DNA of 64,000 bases from Bugula neritina. Lineage: Eukaryota; Bryozoa; Gymnolaemata; Cheilostomatida; Bugulidae. This document shows positions 14,304-26,523 of the stretch, one piece after another (position 1 is the stretch's first letter; each line of letters opens with the position of its first letter). The stretch covers positions 32,425,004 to 32,489,003 of the forward strand of contig OZ037765.1 of assembly GCA_964035545.1 (NCBI GenBank), read 5' to 3'. The translations under genes and the position numbers were made by a program. The notes beneath the pieces were generated by a model that searched no databases, was not told where the DNA came from, and saw only the letters and a list, made by a program, of their open reading frames with translations.

Positions 14304-14347
14304 TTGAAGAAGCTGACTATATGCTTATATATGTTTCTTTCCTCTGA
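14304..14347 (+). CDS. Orphan / alternative last coding exon of the tandem family
   Basis: After a ttttaaag acceptor, 44 nt encode (x)EEADYMLIYVSFL and a TGA stop, in the same phase (phase 1 entry) as the normal last exon of copy 1 at 11351. It is intact and lies 2.9 kb downstream of that exon. Either copy 1 has two alternative last exons or this is a relic of an extra unit. Its sequence and flanks are nearest to the exon at 32-75. Confidence 0.55.
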
Positions 14348-16589
14348 AATATGATCAGCACTTTATGTGACACACCTGGGCACACCTGGGCATACCTGGG
14401 CACACCTGAGCATACCTGGGCATACCTGGATGTACCTGAGCTGGTTTATAATATAATAAGTTTCAGACACCAGAGTTGTCTTCACTTAGCTGTTGCTCTA
14501 GCACTTGATTATTCTCAACTTGTACTAAGCGGAGTGCAAGTGTACTGGTGCTAAAAGTGGCCTCTAACCATCTTAAATTTAGTTGGTATACTCCCTTAGA
14601 ATTATGCTAAGTATCTGAATGATTCTAACATACTTTAATAGCATCTTTAATAGAGGAAACAATTATTGTTAATTATGAATAGGAATTACTAAAGATCAAA
14701 TTCATTATAACTAATAACCAATTGTTGTATGTATTCATTGTCATAGAGTACTTCTTTAAGTGCATACTCATTACTATGCGTATAGGTTATCTACTCCTGT
14801 GTAAAATGTAATAAATAAACTATAGTTTCTTTATGATAGTACAAGTGGCATGTTACTGCTTTATCAAAAACTTGCATATTAGTTGCTATATATTGCATAG
14901 ATAATCATATATTATACCCTATACATTATGCACTGTATATTATACACATTATATATAATATATGATGTATTGCACATTATATATTAAATGTTTGCTAGCA
15001 GTTATTACAACAACGAGTATTGTAAACAATCAATTGCTATAAACCATAATGAGAGAATATATAAAAACTTAAATGTTGTAACTTGGGTGGTAAAAAGAAG
15101 TTTTAAAAGAACTAATAGGTGAAGGTAAAAAATGAAGCTTCCTAATTTTTAATAACAAAATAAAAAAAACATTAAAAATCTATATTATGCACATGACATT
15201 TCCTTTATAACTACTGAACCAATTAGTTCAACGACAGATATAAAAACTTTCATTTAAGTTTTATTGGAAGGCATGTTTGCTGTTTGAATTTGTACAAAGC
15301 CTTAGGGAAATCCCATGAGCTTTTATTTATCTGAATTCTATTGTAAGTTCATATGACTATATAAATATTATCTCATATGTCTATAGTTATATATTATTCT
15401 TATTTGGAAAAGTGAATCAATGCGATATATACATCATTATATTTTAATCAATAACATTGTATTATATGGCATGTGTCATGTGTTATACATATCACAGTCT
15501 AGTGGGTTTATAACACGGTAAGTACAGGTCTAAATGTAGTAAAGTAAAGGTATTTCGTGATAATATTATGTATATAACTGATATATTTTCACGGTATGGT
15601 AAAAAAGTGAAATCTGTACACACCAAAACATTAGCTATTTAGCTTAAAGATTTTTGTAGGTTTTTTCTCAAAGCTTTTGAAGCTATTTCTCTAAAGGAAT
15701 TTCACAGCTTTTCTTTAAATATTTTTCAGAGCTTTTTCTTTTAAAGTTTGTATAGAATAAATGCTATAACACAACATGTGGAATAGTGAAAAAAGAGTAA
15801 AAATAATATATCTTGCAAGTATGTACATGAGAATTAACTGAAATAGCAGATTTACCCATCTAAGTTTACATTCTATACCTTACAAACTCTTATTAACTCT
15901 TTCACTTGTATGTTTTAATAAACATTGCATTTTAAAAAATATGAAATCATCAAGTTTAATATTATTCGAATAAACTTAAAACTAGAACCTAAAAAGATAT
16001 TAAATTCTGAGTGCATGGAGTTTTGTGTGATTATATGATTTTATATTCAAAATGACAACAATTGAAATGTAATGTGATTCAGGGCTCATGAAATATGCAT
16101 CCATATCATATATTTACTATAGTTATAGAATATTATACTAAAATTAATAAGAAAAAGATTTTATATCTTTTTACAATGTGTTCAGGTCCACTAACAACTT
16201 ATGCAGTCACACATTTATAAAGTTTTGAAGGTTAGAATTATATTTGAGTTATTATACTTACATAATGATATTAGCAACTCTGTTTTTGGAATGTAATATA
16301 ATCAATAGCTGATCATGTGACACCTACTCATCATTTTCAAGTTGCTACTTGTAACAGTTATTTATAGTTAATTTCCTCACTTGTCATATATATATATATA
16401 TATATCATATACTTCGCTTATATAGGCTTTAATGATGACATTAATTTGAAAATATTTTAATACATATTAGATTACTTAAAATCTAAATTTTCATTCTTTT
16501 TGTTGATATAACAAATTTGTTTTTGCTTTATATTTTGCAGCATATTCGCATCAAGTTATTATAGTATACATCAGGTATCTAATGACATC
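14348..16589. other. Intergenic spacer, homologous to 76-2555
   Basis: No gene is visible. It begins with the same cacacctggg/catacctggg decamer repeat (14371-14440) and ends with the same T-rich tract plus an acceptor-like ttttgcag (about 16534-16541) before the ATG of copy 2. A short (TA)n lies at 16387-16404. Confidence 0.6.
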
Positions 16590-19500
16590 ATGAAGGTAGT
16601 AGCAGTCTGCTGCGTATTGATATTTAGACTGAGTGTTATCAATAGTTCTCTAGCTAGTTCAACTTTCTACAGAAGACAGTATGTAGACTCAGACTATAAC
16701 AAACCTGATGAAGCACAACTAATTCTCAGTAAACCTTCAAACAGAGTAGTAAGTATATCTGATGAAGCATTAAGCATTTTTCTTCTTTTTTAGAATACTT
16801 TAACTAAAATGCAGAAAGAAAAATAATTGAGCGAAATAAAAAGTGTGAAGCTTTATTCTTTCATTTTTTAAAATACAACCACATGAAAGATTATAAAAGC
16901 CACTGAAATAAAAGCCACCTTTTGCTTCATGATATAAGTTATTTTGCAGCAATTATGCTCATTGAGTAAAAACTAAAAAATATTCATTATTTGTTTCTGA
17001 AGGTAAAACTACAGAAACACTATTATGTTTACAGCTGAGATGTGCAACAGAGTGCTTAGAAAATATAAACTGTCGAGTAGCAAAGTTTGACAACTCTGAA
17101 TGTAGCCTGTATTCTATGACAAATATAGCCTACAAGCTACCAAATGTCACTCAACTAGATTCCATCTCCAACTCAGAACATGTTTTGCTGTGGAAATGTA
17201 AGTTATAATCTATCAGATTATGATTCACTTATTGCTTACGTTCTTAATATTCAAGAAAACATATGTATTATATGGTTTTCCTACACTACTCCTATTTACA
17301 TCTATTTGCTAGATCATTTCTAAAAAATATTTATTAAAACATGAAAGCAGGAGAAAAACTATTGGTCTCTAAATTAGCCATATAATATCTCCTTGAATAT
17401 ACAGAGGTCTATAATTCCTCTAACCTTAGGGTTCTATTATTTGTCTATTAGTCTAGAAGTAACCTCCCAAAAAGTGCTCAAAAAATTGGCTTATTACACT
17501 TTACTAGGTGGCCACTCAAAAAAAGTTGTTTCTAGATCAGAATTTTGTGCTGATTCTGAATCTACAAACTCTAGAATTCTATCTCTACCCAAACTCACGT
17601 TATTGCAAAAAACAAATCGACATCTTGAATGAGTGATAAAAAGAAATGTGGATTGTGCAAAATAGTATCCAATTTTAACAAGCTATCTTGGAGAAAAAAT
17701 ATTTTCTGAAATACCAAAAATAATTGCCTCTTACTTAGAATTTTATGCTGATACTGAATTTAAAGACTGCAAGACACTATCTCAAATTAAAACCAAGTTG
17801 TTTATATAAACGTATATGTTGGTTATGAATCGCCATATTGCATGCGGCATAAGCATGCAAAACAATTGTATGACCAACCAAGCTATTTATACAAAAATAA
17901 AAACAAAGTCATGCTGATGTGTGAAAAAACTATATTTATAAAATTATAGCTCAAAAGAAATCTTGAAATGAATAAATATTGAAATCTTTTGAGCACAGCC
18001 CAAGTGAATCATTTGCTAGTCTGTCAGTAGCCATTAGACATTTGCAAAAATCAACAAGATTCTGTAAAATTATTTAGAGAAACAGAAGCATGAGAGATGA
18101 TCAAAATCAAATTGGTTACAGTAAAATATAAAACAAATGTCTAAAAATAGTGCTTTATTATGAAAAAGTATTCTCGCCATCATTGTCACTGCCGTCAGTC
18201 TCATCAGCTTCTTCTTCCCCAATATAGCCCTTCTTTTCAGACAATCCTTACATTGACAAACATCAGTGCATGCACTGCATTTGAGACTTCTGACATCTAC
18301 ATCTTAATATGTTGCAGCCGGTCTTACAGGGGCAGTTTAAACTTTGCAATATACACGTTAGGGTGCGGAAGCTTGAATCATCCACTTTATATTTATGCTG
18401 CCATGATTCTTAACAATCCTTTCATAATGTTCTGGGGGTGGTGCATCAATATAGGCTGTTGTCACCTTTCTCCAAATGGCTGCCTAATAATCTGCTCTTT
18501 TTACGCGCAAATTTAATTCATCTTTTGTTGAAGGCAAACTGTAGAGTTATTTTAGACGGTGAACAAAATACAGTGTATCGGACATCATCTATATTTGAAT
18601 TTCCTGCTCCATAAAGTTTATAGACAAATTGTTTTACTGCAGCCACTATAATGGCTGACAGCTTGAAATACTTCCCGAGGTGTTCAAAGCTTCCCATACA
18701 TTTGGGATATTTTCTCAAAAAAGAATAGGCTGTGCGCTATCCTTTTTCATAAAAAACACTATAGTCGAATCACAACCTGTTAAAGCATGAAATCTAGTAA
18801 GCGCTGGACACAACTGCAATCCGGATTTATTTGCTGCAATGTTGGTATTCAAATACCTAATATGATTATGGTTTCCTCCCAGATAGACGCTATTTTTATT
18901 TTGTTCCCATATATATTAATATTACCTATATAACTGTTGTATTGATTGCTAACTAGCTAATATGCTAATAGCTATAGTAGCTAACATAATTTATCTAAAA
19001 TAATATTCTATTATTTTTACGAATTTGTGTGGGACAAAAAGTAGTGATACATTAATAATAGACACTATCTTTAAGTGATACTTCTTAACAAAATATCTTT
19101 TCAAACAACAGGCAAGATGTATAAAATATACAAAATTAATAAGTTAATGCGGATCAAAGGAATTTATTTATGTGCTAAATAACAAGCAATTGATCCAAGT
19201 TTTTTTAATTATACATATATTTCAATACTATTAAAATAAGTTGCACTTGAAAATACATTTTACAAAAATAAATAACTAGCGTCTAAGTAGGAAATTTAGC
19301 CTAGCCTCTATCTGGCATGACAGCATGATTACCACACCGGTGAAAAAATATAATTGGTAAGAAGGTAATGTTTTGCAAATAGCGAGACTTAGGATGAAAA
19401 CATCAGTGTCTTGAGATTTGATTATTACACGTGGGCTTATGATGTTCATAAGATATTTTGCATGGAACAAAGTTTGTGTATCTGCTTCCTCATGATCTAA

Positions 19501-21038
19501 TTGTAAGCATTTGAGTTCTGCTTTCTTGGGAATTCCACCATGTTCAAAAAATTCTAGCTGAATGCAATTTTTTTTGGTATGCAACAACTATAATAATAAT
19601 ATTGCTCTCTAAAATATTTTTACTCCATGTTTCACACAAATAAAATGCACCAGTCTCAAACTCAGCTTGTTTTATTTGCTGATAAGAAATTATTATTTTT
19701 GTGACAAATGGCGCACATGAAAAAGTACATGCCTATGATATTTGAATAAGGCAGCTCAAGATCATTTTTCTAATGGATGGCTTAAATATAACCATATATA
19801 TTTTAAATTATAGGGAAGCTTTAGGGTATTTCTTCTGTAACTATAAGTGAGCTAAATTGACTCTAGAGTCAAGATATCAAGATAGTATAAAAATATGCAT
19901 TTTAACCAATAGCATTGTTTTAAAAACCAAATTGCTTATTTATATATAGTTCAGCTTAAATTTATTGGCAAAGCTCAATTATACACATTTAAAATATTAT
20001 TTTCCGGAGTCCAGGCCAGCCTGCCCATGCTTTTTCATTACTTTTCTGTAAAAATAGTTATTATAATAAAAATCAAAGAAGAAATCAAAAATCAAATGAA
20101 GAAAATCATTATCAGACACAGATTTACTTATAATTCGGCTTTTTTATAGCTGATCAATAATAATGTTTGCCTTATAACTAGAAAACCCATTTCTTTGCTT
20201 GTTTTCGTCCATATAGTCCACATTTTTTCAGATGTTTTCACAAGAAAATCGCTAGAATTAAACTCAGAGAAGTGAAAAACACATCTATGATTATCTGCAA
20301 AGGTTTTTGCTTGTATATATAATAAACTAGCTTCAATAATTTCAAGATAATATTAAATGGATTTGGACAAAGTTGTGGGGAAACAACTCCTGTAAAATTT
20401 TAAAAAGCTTTTGTGACTAACTGGGGGGACAGAAAAATTTAGAGTTTTTATAACAGAAAAGTGAAAAGAGTATCTATAATTATCAGCAAAATTATTTTGC
20501 TTATATAAAATAAATTAGCTTGAATAATTCTAAGATACTTAGCCAATTCACAAAAACGTTAGGAGAAGACAACTCCTGATTCGTTTTAAAAGTTTGAAGC
20601 GCTTTTGTGGCTAACTGGGTGCACAGAACAGTCTAGAGTTTTCACAGATTAATTAGGACCCCTCAAACTCTCCATTTCTAAATAAATTGCGTGGCCACCC
20701 CTCTGAGTGTAATGAGTGAAAGATAATTGGAGGTTACTTCTAGACTATATGTCTTATTGAAGGATATCTGTTTTAATTTCATATTATAATATGTTTAAGT
20801 CAATATAGCTGCCCTCTCATATATATAGCTGTTTTTTAATCAACAGATCCGAGATGCTCGGAGTTGGAGGATGCCAGAGTTATACTGAATGTCTTCATAA
20901 CTGATGGAAGGAAGAATAGTCCTAGTAGTAAGACAGTAGGTAATATAAATGATGACATGAGCTGTTATCAGATGTGTTCTGTACAGTATGGAGTAAACTG
21001 TGAATATGTGAGGTGAGACATCAGCTTATTATAATATA

Positions 21039-21124
<86 letters not shown>

Positions 21125-24100
21125 AAAAATAAGCACAAGCCAAGGTTTTTAAACTACCTCAAAAGTTTACAGAGAGAAGTTATAAATTAAAATTTTCCAA
21201 ACTATGCAGGAGTTTTTGTACCAATTAATCTACTAAAAAGCATGTAGATGTACTAAAATAATACGGCAATCAACTTTTTCTAATAACGCTGACTGTTTTC
21301 TTATTGCTAAGTTAGAGCCTATTGATGAACATCATTAATCTGTAGGCAAAGAACCAGACACGCCACAGATTTATCTTGATCTGGCTTACAATAACAACTT
21401 AGTTTTAAAGTTCCTGTGCAAACTTCCTTTTTTTATACATCTAGTATTTCAAATGCGTCATACGCTATCAATATTTATTATTAGCAAATTCTAATTTTTC
21501 TCTTTCTAAATTCAATAGATTTCCTCGGGGGAATCACTCTGTATAACCTGCTAAAATGATCTCTATTTTGTTTAGAGCTTAATTTGCATGAATTATTTAA
21601 AAAGTTGGTAAATTCATGAAATTTAAGAGCGTATTTTATTAAATATAAAAAATTTCATTTATACTTATAAGTTTGTTAGCAACTTTTGCAATGAAGAAAT
21701 TTACTATGTAACTGTTGATGCATTGAATGTATACATTGTAAATAACTATTATATACTACCATTTTATTTTACTCAGTTATATCTTATATCAGTATATAAT
21801 GTAGTTATTATTTTATTATATTATATATATTATTTTATATTGTTATACGTTATTATCACCATTTTTTTGCTCTTTGGCTGTTTTCTAAAATAGGAGTTGA
21901 ATTCATAGGAAGAAAAAAAAACCATTACTTTCTTTATAATGTTGTTTGAACTTTTTAATAATATTACGCACTATTATACTATAGAACAGTAAATATCTTT
22001 GACATTCTAATCAAATATTACAAGCACTGAAGTCGGCATTTTTTCTACTTTCCAGTGTTGACATCTGAGATTGTTAAGAGATTTGTGTTGAAGAAGGTGC
22101 TCTATGCAGCATCGTGTATATACTTGTTGTGTTTTCTTAAACTTTATAACTTTGAATTATTGATTATTCTAGTTTGAAATGCATTTTGTTTGCCTACTGT
22201 CAAAGCATAAAGGCACTCTATTCCTGCTCAATTTTACTTAAATTAGAGCTGGTTTCCAAGGCTTACAACAGCCTGTGCCCATAAGTAATTAAAAGTTTAC
22301 CGGCAAGGCTTAAGACTGAGGGTATATAGTAAAGAAAGCGCATACACGCAAAAGCATGCACCAAAAAGTAAAAATCAATTATGTATGTACCATGAATGTA
22401 ATAAAACAGGTCACAGAAATTAGGCCATGACAGTGGCATACCTCGCGCCTGATCAATACTCACTCAAATAACAATAAACATTGCTAACAAACTATTTACA
22501 CATTCAATAGCTGATAGTCAAAACATACTAGATCTGAATCATACAACAAATTTGATTTACGTAGAGTTGTGCTGATTGGTATGCTGTGTGCTGGGGTAAG
22601 CAGTAGACAGTAACTGTAAAGTTATTTCTCTCATGATTTTATCTGTAGTGTAAAGAAAAGAGAATAAATAATTCAACAATTCTGTACTGTAATACTCTCA
22701 AGGGTCAGGCCATTTATTGGTCAATTATTGAAGAGTCTACAGATAGCATACTATAACTAAAATAGCTGCGCTTTGAAGGCAGTTCATAAACATTTAAATA
22801 AACAAAACATGATTATCTCCATGAGAAAGTTTTCTTTCATATAGGAAGCTTTAATTTGAGCGTGGATAATGTGATATGAAACTTTTCTGTATTTACAGTT
22901 ACAATCCAGAAACTAGGACATGTGTGATGAGCTCAGAGAGCTTCTATTCTAGTTGGACAGGAAGTAAAGAAGTTCCTGGTGCTGTTTCCTGTTACAGACA
23001 TCATCCAGGTATGAGAAAATCCTTACCAAGTGGATTTATGTATAGATTGTCTGTTAACCTTATTTATCAAATTTATCATAGCTAGAAAAGTTACAATGCT
23101 GGAATTTTATCATAACTTTCTAACCATAATATGCAATTTTAATATGAATGCAATTGATAGCATTTTTCTCAACTTGTTTATATAACCCAATTTAGCTGAT
23201 GCTGAATAAACACGAATTGATTTTCAACTCTCTTTATCCCTCTACTATATTATATTGTCTACCAGATGAATGGAAGATAGTCTACAGGAGACCAAAGTAT
23301 GTTTCTTCTGATTACACTAATGAGGTGACTGGGCCATGGTTTGACAACTCCTACTATCATGAGGAAATCTCTGAGGATGAAGTGATGGAGCCAGCAGGGG
23401 GTAGCATGACTATACTAAAGAGTGAGATGGTGGGGTTGTGGGAACATATGAACATATCCCAGGTCAGCTGATAAAAGGTTATAGCAAGCCAAAGAAATTA
23501 ATTAATGATGAAATATATTTGAATGTAAAGCAGTCTTTATTTTCTTCCTCCCACAGGTGAGAGTGAGTCTCTATAAATCAGGAGCAGAAGTGAAGTATCT
23601 ACTATTTAATGGAGTAAATACCAACATAGAGACTTGGTACACTTTCTCTCTCTTGACTGACTCATCTTGGAGTGACTTGAACCCAGCCTCGACTCCACCA
23701 TTTTATTTTGATTGGTGGTATGTGAATGGGTGAGTCAAAACCATCTTTTCTAGTGTCACAAAAATGCTACTAAACAGTCAACTCGATACTCCATAAAACT
23801 CAGGCAGGTTTATAGTCGCTAACTCTATAAGAAACCCGGATGGAAGGAGTTTTGTTAAAGTGGGCTAAAGATTTATATTTAAATGAGGCACAGAGGCAAT
23901 TGTGACTGAATGCTCTTCCTAACATCACCAATGGCCTTTGTCTGGGCTCGAACCCATGACTTCGTGTTTACTAGGCAAATCCTCTAACCCCTAGACCACA
24001 GCTGTAACTGGAAACTTCATAGTACTTATAATTAACTTACATATACTGCATGTTTTATATCTACTTTTCTTCTACGTCATCATATAATGTGGAGATAACT

Positions 24101-26523
24101 TCCCTACAGCCAAAATTGAATAGCATATCAAGAATACAACTTAATTTCATTTCAACTCAGTCACTATTCCACTGTTATAAGAAGTAACCCAAACAATATT
24201 ACCTTGTTACAGTATATTATATAATCAACATAGTGACACAAATCCTAAGCCTAAAAAAGAGAATCTATATTTACAAGTACAGCTGTACATAATCTTTGCA
24301 AAGAGTTTTTTCCACATATAACCGTTGGAAAGTATTTTCAGAGGTGGAACACTGACTGCTAGAGGGATGTACATAGCCAAGTTACACGCTGGCTGTGGCA
24401 GCGATCTTCTTTGGATGACTTTAATACAAAATCAGATTGATGAGGTCTGTCCCTACGAAACAAACATTCCATCATCTAATATCCCAAAATTATACTACGC
24501 CCCTGGAGACACTTATTCTACGGAACCTGGCTGTGAGTATATATATCCGCTCCTTTTTCACAGGAATTATAATTCAGCTTTCATCATTTAGAAGCAAGAG
24601 CAGCAAATATCAAATACGCTAACCACAACATCATTTACTGGTTTTTATATAAATTGAACGACTAAATTTAAATTTGCTGAACTTGTTTATAAGTATAGAA
24701 AAAAATTCTTATATATACTATATAAGAGATCAAAACTGCGTTATAAACATTATAACAGAATTATAAGCATAAATGGTTTACTATACAATAGCAATATAAA
24801 CTGCTTTCCATGACAATGAGCGTTTCAGGCAAAATATGATTCTGCTTATAACTATAAAGTACATCCTTCGAAGAATAAATCTCATAACAGGTCGGGGGAG
24901 CATACACCCTATAAGATATTCAAACGCATAGCTTTTTGATAAAATTTCAAGCCAATTTTTAATTTAATAAAATGCTATGTTTTCGTTTTCAGAGTGCAAA
25001 AGTTACCTTGATTAGATTCAAATTACTTCTAAATTTGCAAATCAACTTCAACTTGATGAGTTTTAAAGTTTTTTTGTCACATATTGTGGCAAATAACACA
25101 CATCTCTCTTTGTTGTTTAAAATAATATTTCTATATTACGGAAGCTTTACCATAAACATTTTTTCTTTTATAAAAGTGTTAAATAGTCTGCACAGCACTT
25201 TATTATAATATATTAGTGGGTGTGTCAAATATAATGGTGTCAGTTTGTAGATTGTGCAAACATATAAAACAACCTAACTGTATAGTGTAATTGTAACGTC
25301 TACCCCAGTTTATTGATAACAGGTTGCACTGATGGAGTTTTGCTGATGTTTATTCAACTAACTGGAAACCAACGTGAAACTGCAATAATACAATAATACG
25401 ATTTAACAATAAAGACATTTTTGAAAGAAAAATGAAACATACAAAAAATACATAATTGTTGCAAAACAATGTTTAACATACCTCTATTACCCTTCCTGGG
25501 GAGAGTTAGAATGAAGTATATAAAATTGTGATGGTGAAAGGTTAATCAAATAAAGAATGACTAGTTAGAACTGCAACAGTCAGTAGAGAAATGAAGGCAT
25601 AAAACACCTTAGCTATTATAACTTTGCTAAAAGCTATAAAAAGCTGACAGCTATTCTGTTAGCAAAATCATTGCATTGAAATAATGAAAACAAAGCTATT
25701 TGTGGTTTAAGAAAAAGCTGTGGCTATGTGAGTAACTAAGTGAATATAAGGGTGAATGGTATGCAATAGTGAGTACTATAATAAAAAAATGATCAAAACG
25801 CTACAGTAATACATGCATGTTTTATTAAATAAAAGTCTATTGTGCTGTTGTGCAGTATCTCAGTAATATTTCTATCACAACAATTGATACCATAATGTAG
25901 CGCTTTTATTTTAGTAAAATATTTTTATGTAATTTACTTTTATATGGTATTTGAGTAATACCCCACTCTGTTGGAGCAGGCGTCATTTTATCAGCTCGAA
26001 CTGCTTTAAAATCTGAGCGATAAGATTTTGCGTGGTGTCAATTTAATTAGAGAGATAATAGCTTGTTTGAAATAATGCAGCAAGGTTTGACAATCCAGAT
26101 TGTGATTTGACTCGACTTTTCTATTTATTGCGTAATCACTGATTATAGGCTCTTTTAGCTATAATATTTGAGAATCAATGAATTTCAATCTGATCAACTA
26201 TAATAAACATCTTTTTGTGTTGAAAAATACGTTATCAAATATAAAATATATATAAGAAACTATAATGTAACTCAAGCTGATATTATATATGCATAAGCCT
26301 GCCTCTGTATTTGCTATCAGTAAATTTTCTTTTTATGAGCAGTTTGTTTTCGGTGCTTTAAATATGTAACGTGAGTATGTATAATTATTAATTCCAATAA
26401 CTTACAACATAATGAAATACTTTAATTCTATTCTATTCCATTATATTCCAATAACTGACAATCACAATATACTTTGTAGTGCAAGAAGCTGATTATATGA
26501 CAATCTCAGTGTCCTTCCTCTGA
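16590..26523 (+). CDS. Tandem copy 2: secreted PAN/apple-like plus SSW-domain protein, 400 aa, 8 coding exons
   Basis: Coding exons: 16590-16748, 17035-17197, 20847-21012, 22899-23008, 23266-23462, 23557-23729, 24342-24532, 26480-26523. Exon lengths equal those of copy 1 exactly and the total is 1203 nt with no stop. It has the same signal peptide (MKVVAVCCVLIFRLSVINSS), the same two PAN-like Cys modules and the same C-terminal domain (VRVSLYKSGAEVKYLLFNGV, SSWSDL, GCGSDLLWMTLIQNQ). The protein ends in LQEADYMTISVSFL. Exons 1-2 and 4-5 are close to copy 1. Exon 3 and the first bases of intron 3 are closer to copy 3 (shared gtgagacatcagcttattat), which suggests conversion. Intron 2 is expanded by a 3.3 kb transposon (17449-20747), intron 3 carries (TA)n and intron 6 a SINE. 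Secretion is inferred, and biochemical function is unknown. Confidence 0.8.
17449..20747 (-). mobile_element. DNA transposon, Academ-like, 3.3 kb, in copy 2 intron 2
   Basis: The ends are perfect 19-bp inverted repeats, tagtctagaagtaacctcc at 17449 and its reverse complement ending at 20747. A second matched block lies further in (tattacact ... ggtggccac). A TAT target duplication flanks the element (17446-17448 and 20748-20750). The orthologous place in copy 1 (about 3437-3450, ttttctatgtcttgttgaag) is the empty site with one TAT. The right part has two similar roughly 200 bp subterminal repeats (near 20250-20460 and 20440-20650). The interior contains a broken minus-strand coding region (see 18370-19590). 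Assignment to Academ rests on the coding motifs and the 3-bp duplication. The family name is from memory. Confidence 0.8.
18370..19590 (-). pseudogene. Broken XPG-like nuclease/transposase of the Academ-like element
   Basis: Minus-strand pieces in N-to-C order are: 19587-19276 with LDHEEADTQTLFHAKYL and VIIKSQDTDVFILSL; about 18800-18720 with RFHALTGCDSTIVFF; 18718-18518 with FEHLGKYFKL and VKQFVYKLYGAG; and about 18510-18370 with RADY, a stop codon, then AAIWRK. These motifs occur in this order in a transposon-linked family I know from many invertebrates (HEEADT, S-x-DTDV, HALTGCDTT, F-x-x-LG, F-V-x-x-LYG, RANYQAxIW). The acidic EADT and DTDV pairs fit a PIN/XPG-type nuclease. A frameshift lies between the GCDS and FEHLG blocks and a stop follows RADY, so the gene is dead. 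The N-terminal part is missing or not recognisable. Confidence 0.65.
21038..21121. repeat. (TA)n microsatellite in copy 2 intron 3
   Basis: About 80 bp of uninterrupted TA begins roughly 25 bp after the exon 3 donor, where the sequence shared with copy 3 ends. Confidence 0.95.
23795..24005 (-). repeat. tRNA-derived SINE, family A, in copy 2 intron 6
   Basis: A near full-length copy. The minus strand starts with agctgtggtctaggggttag (box A region), passes gggttcgagccc (box B) and runs through the common body to the caggtttatagtcgct tail. It starts 65 bp after exon 6. Confidence 0.8.

Noticed and set aside
13919-14347. 142-residue open frame ending at the orphan exon
   Set aside because: Only the last 44 nt match the conserved last exon after a good acceptor. 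The upstream part has no similarity between copies and reads as intronic AT-rich sequence.
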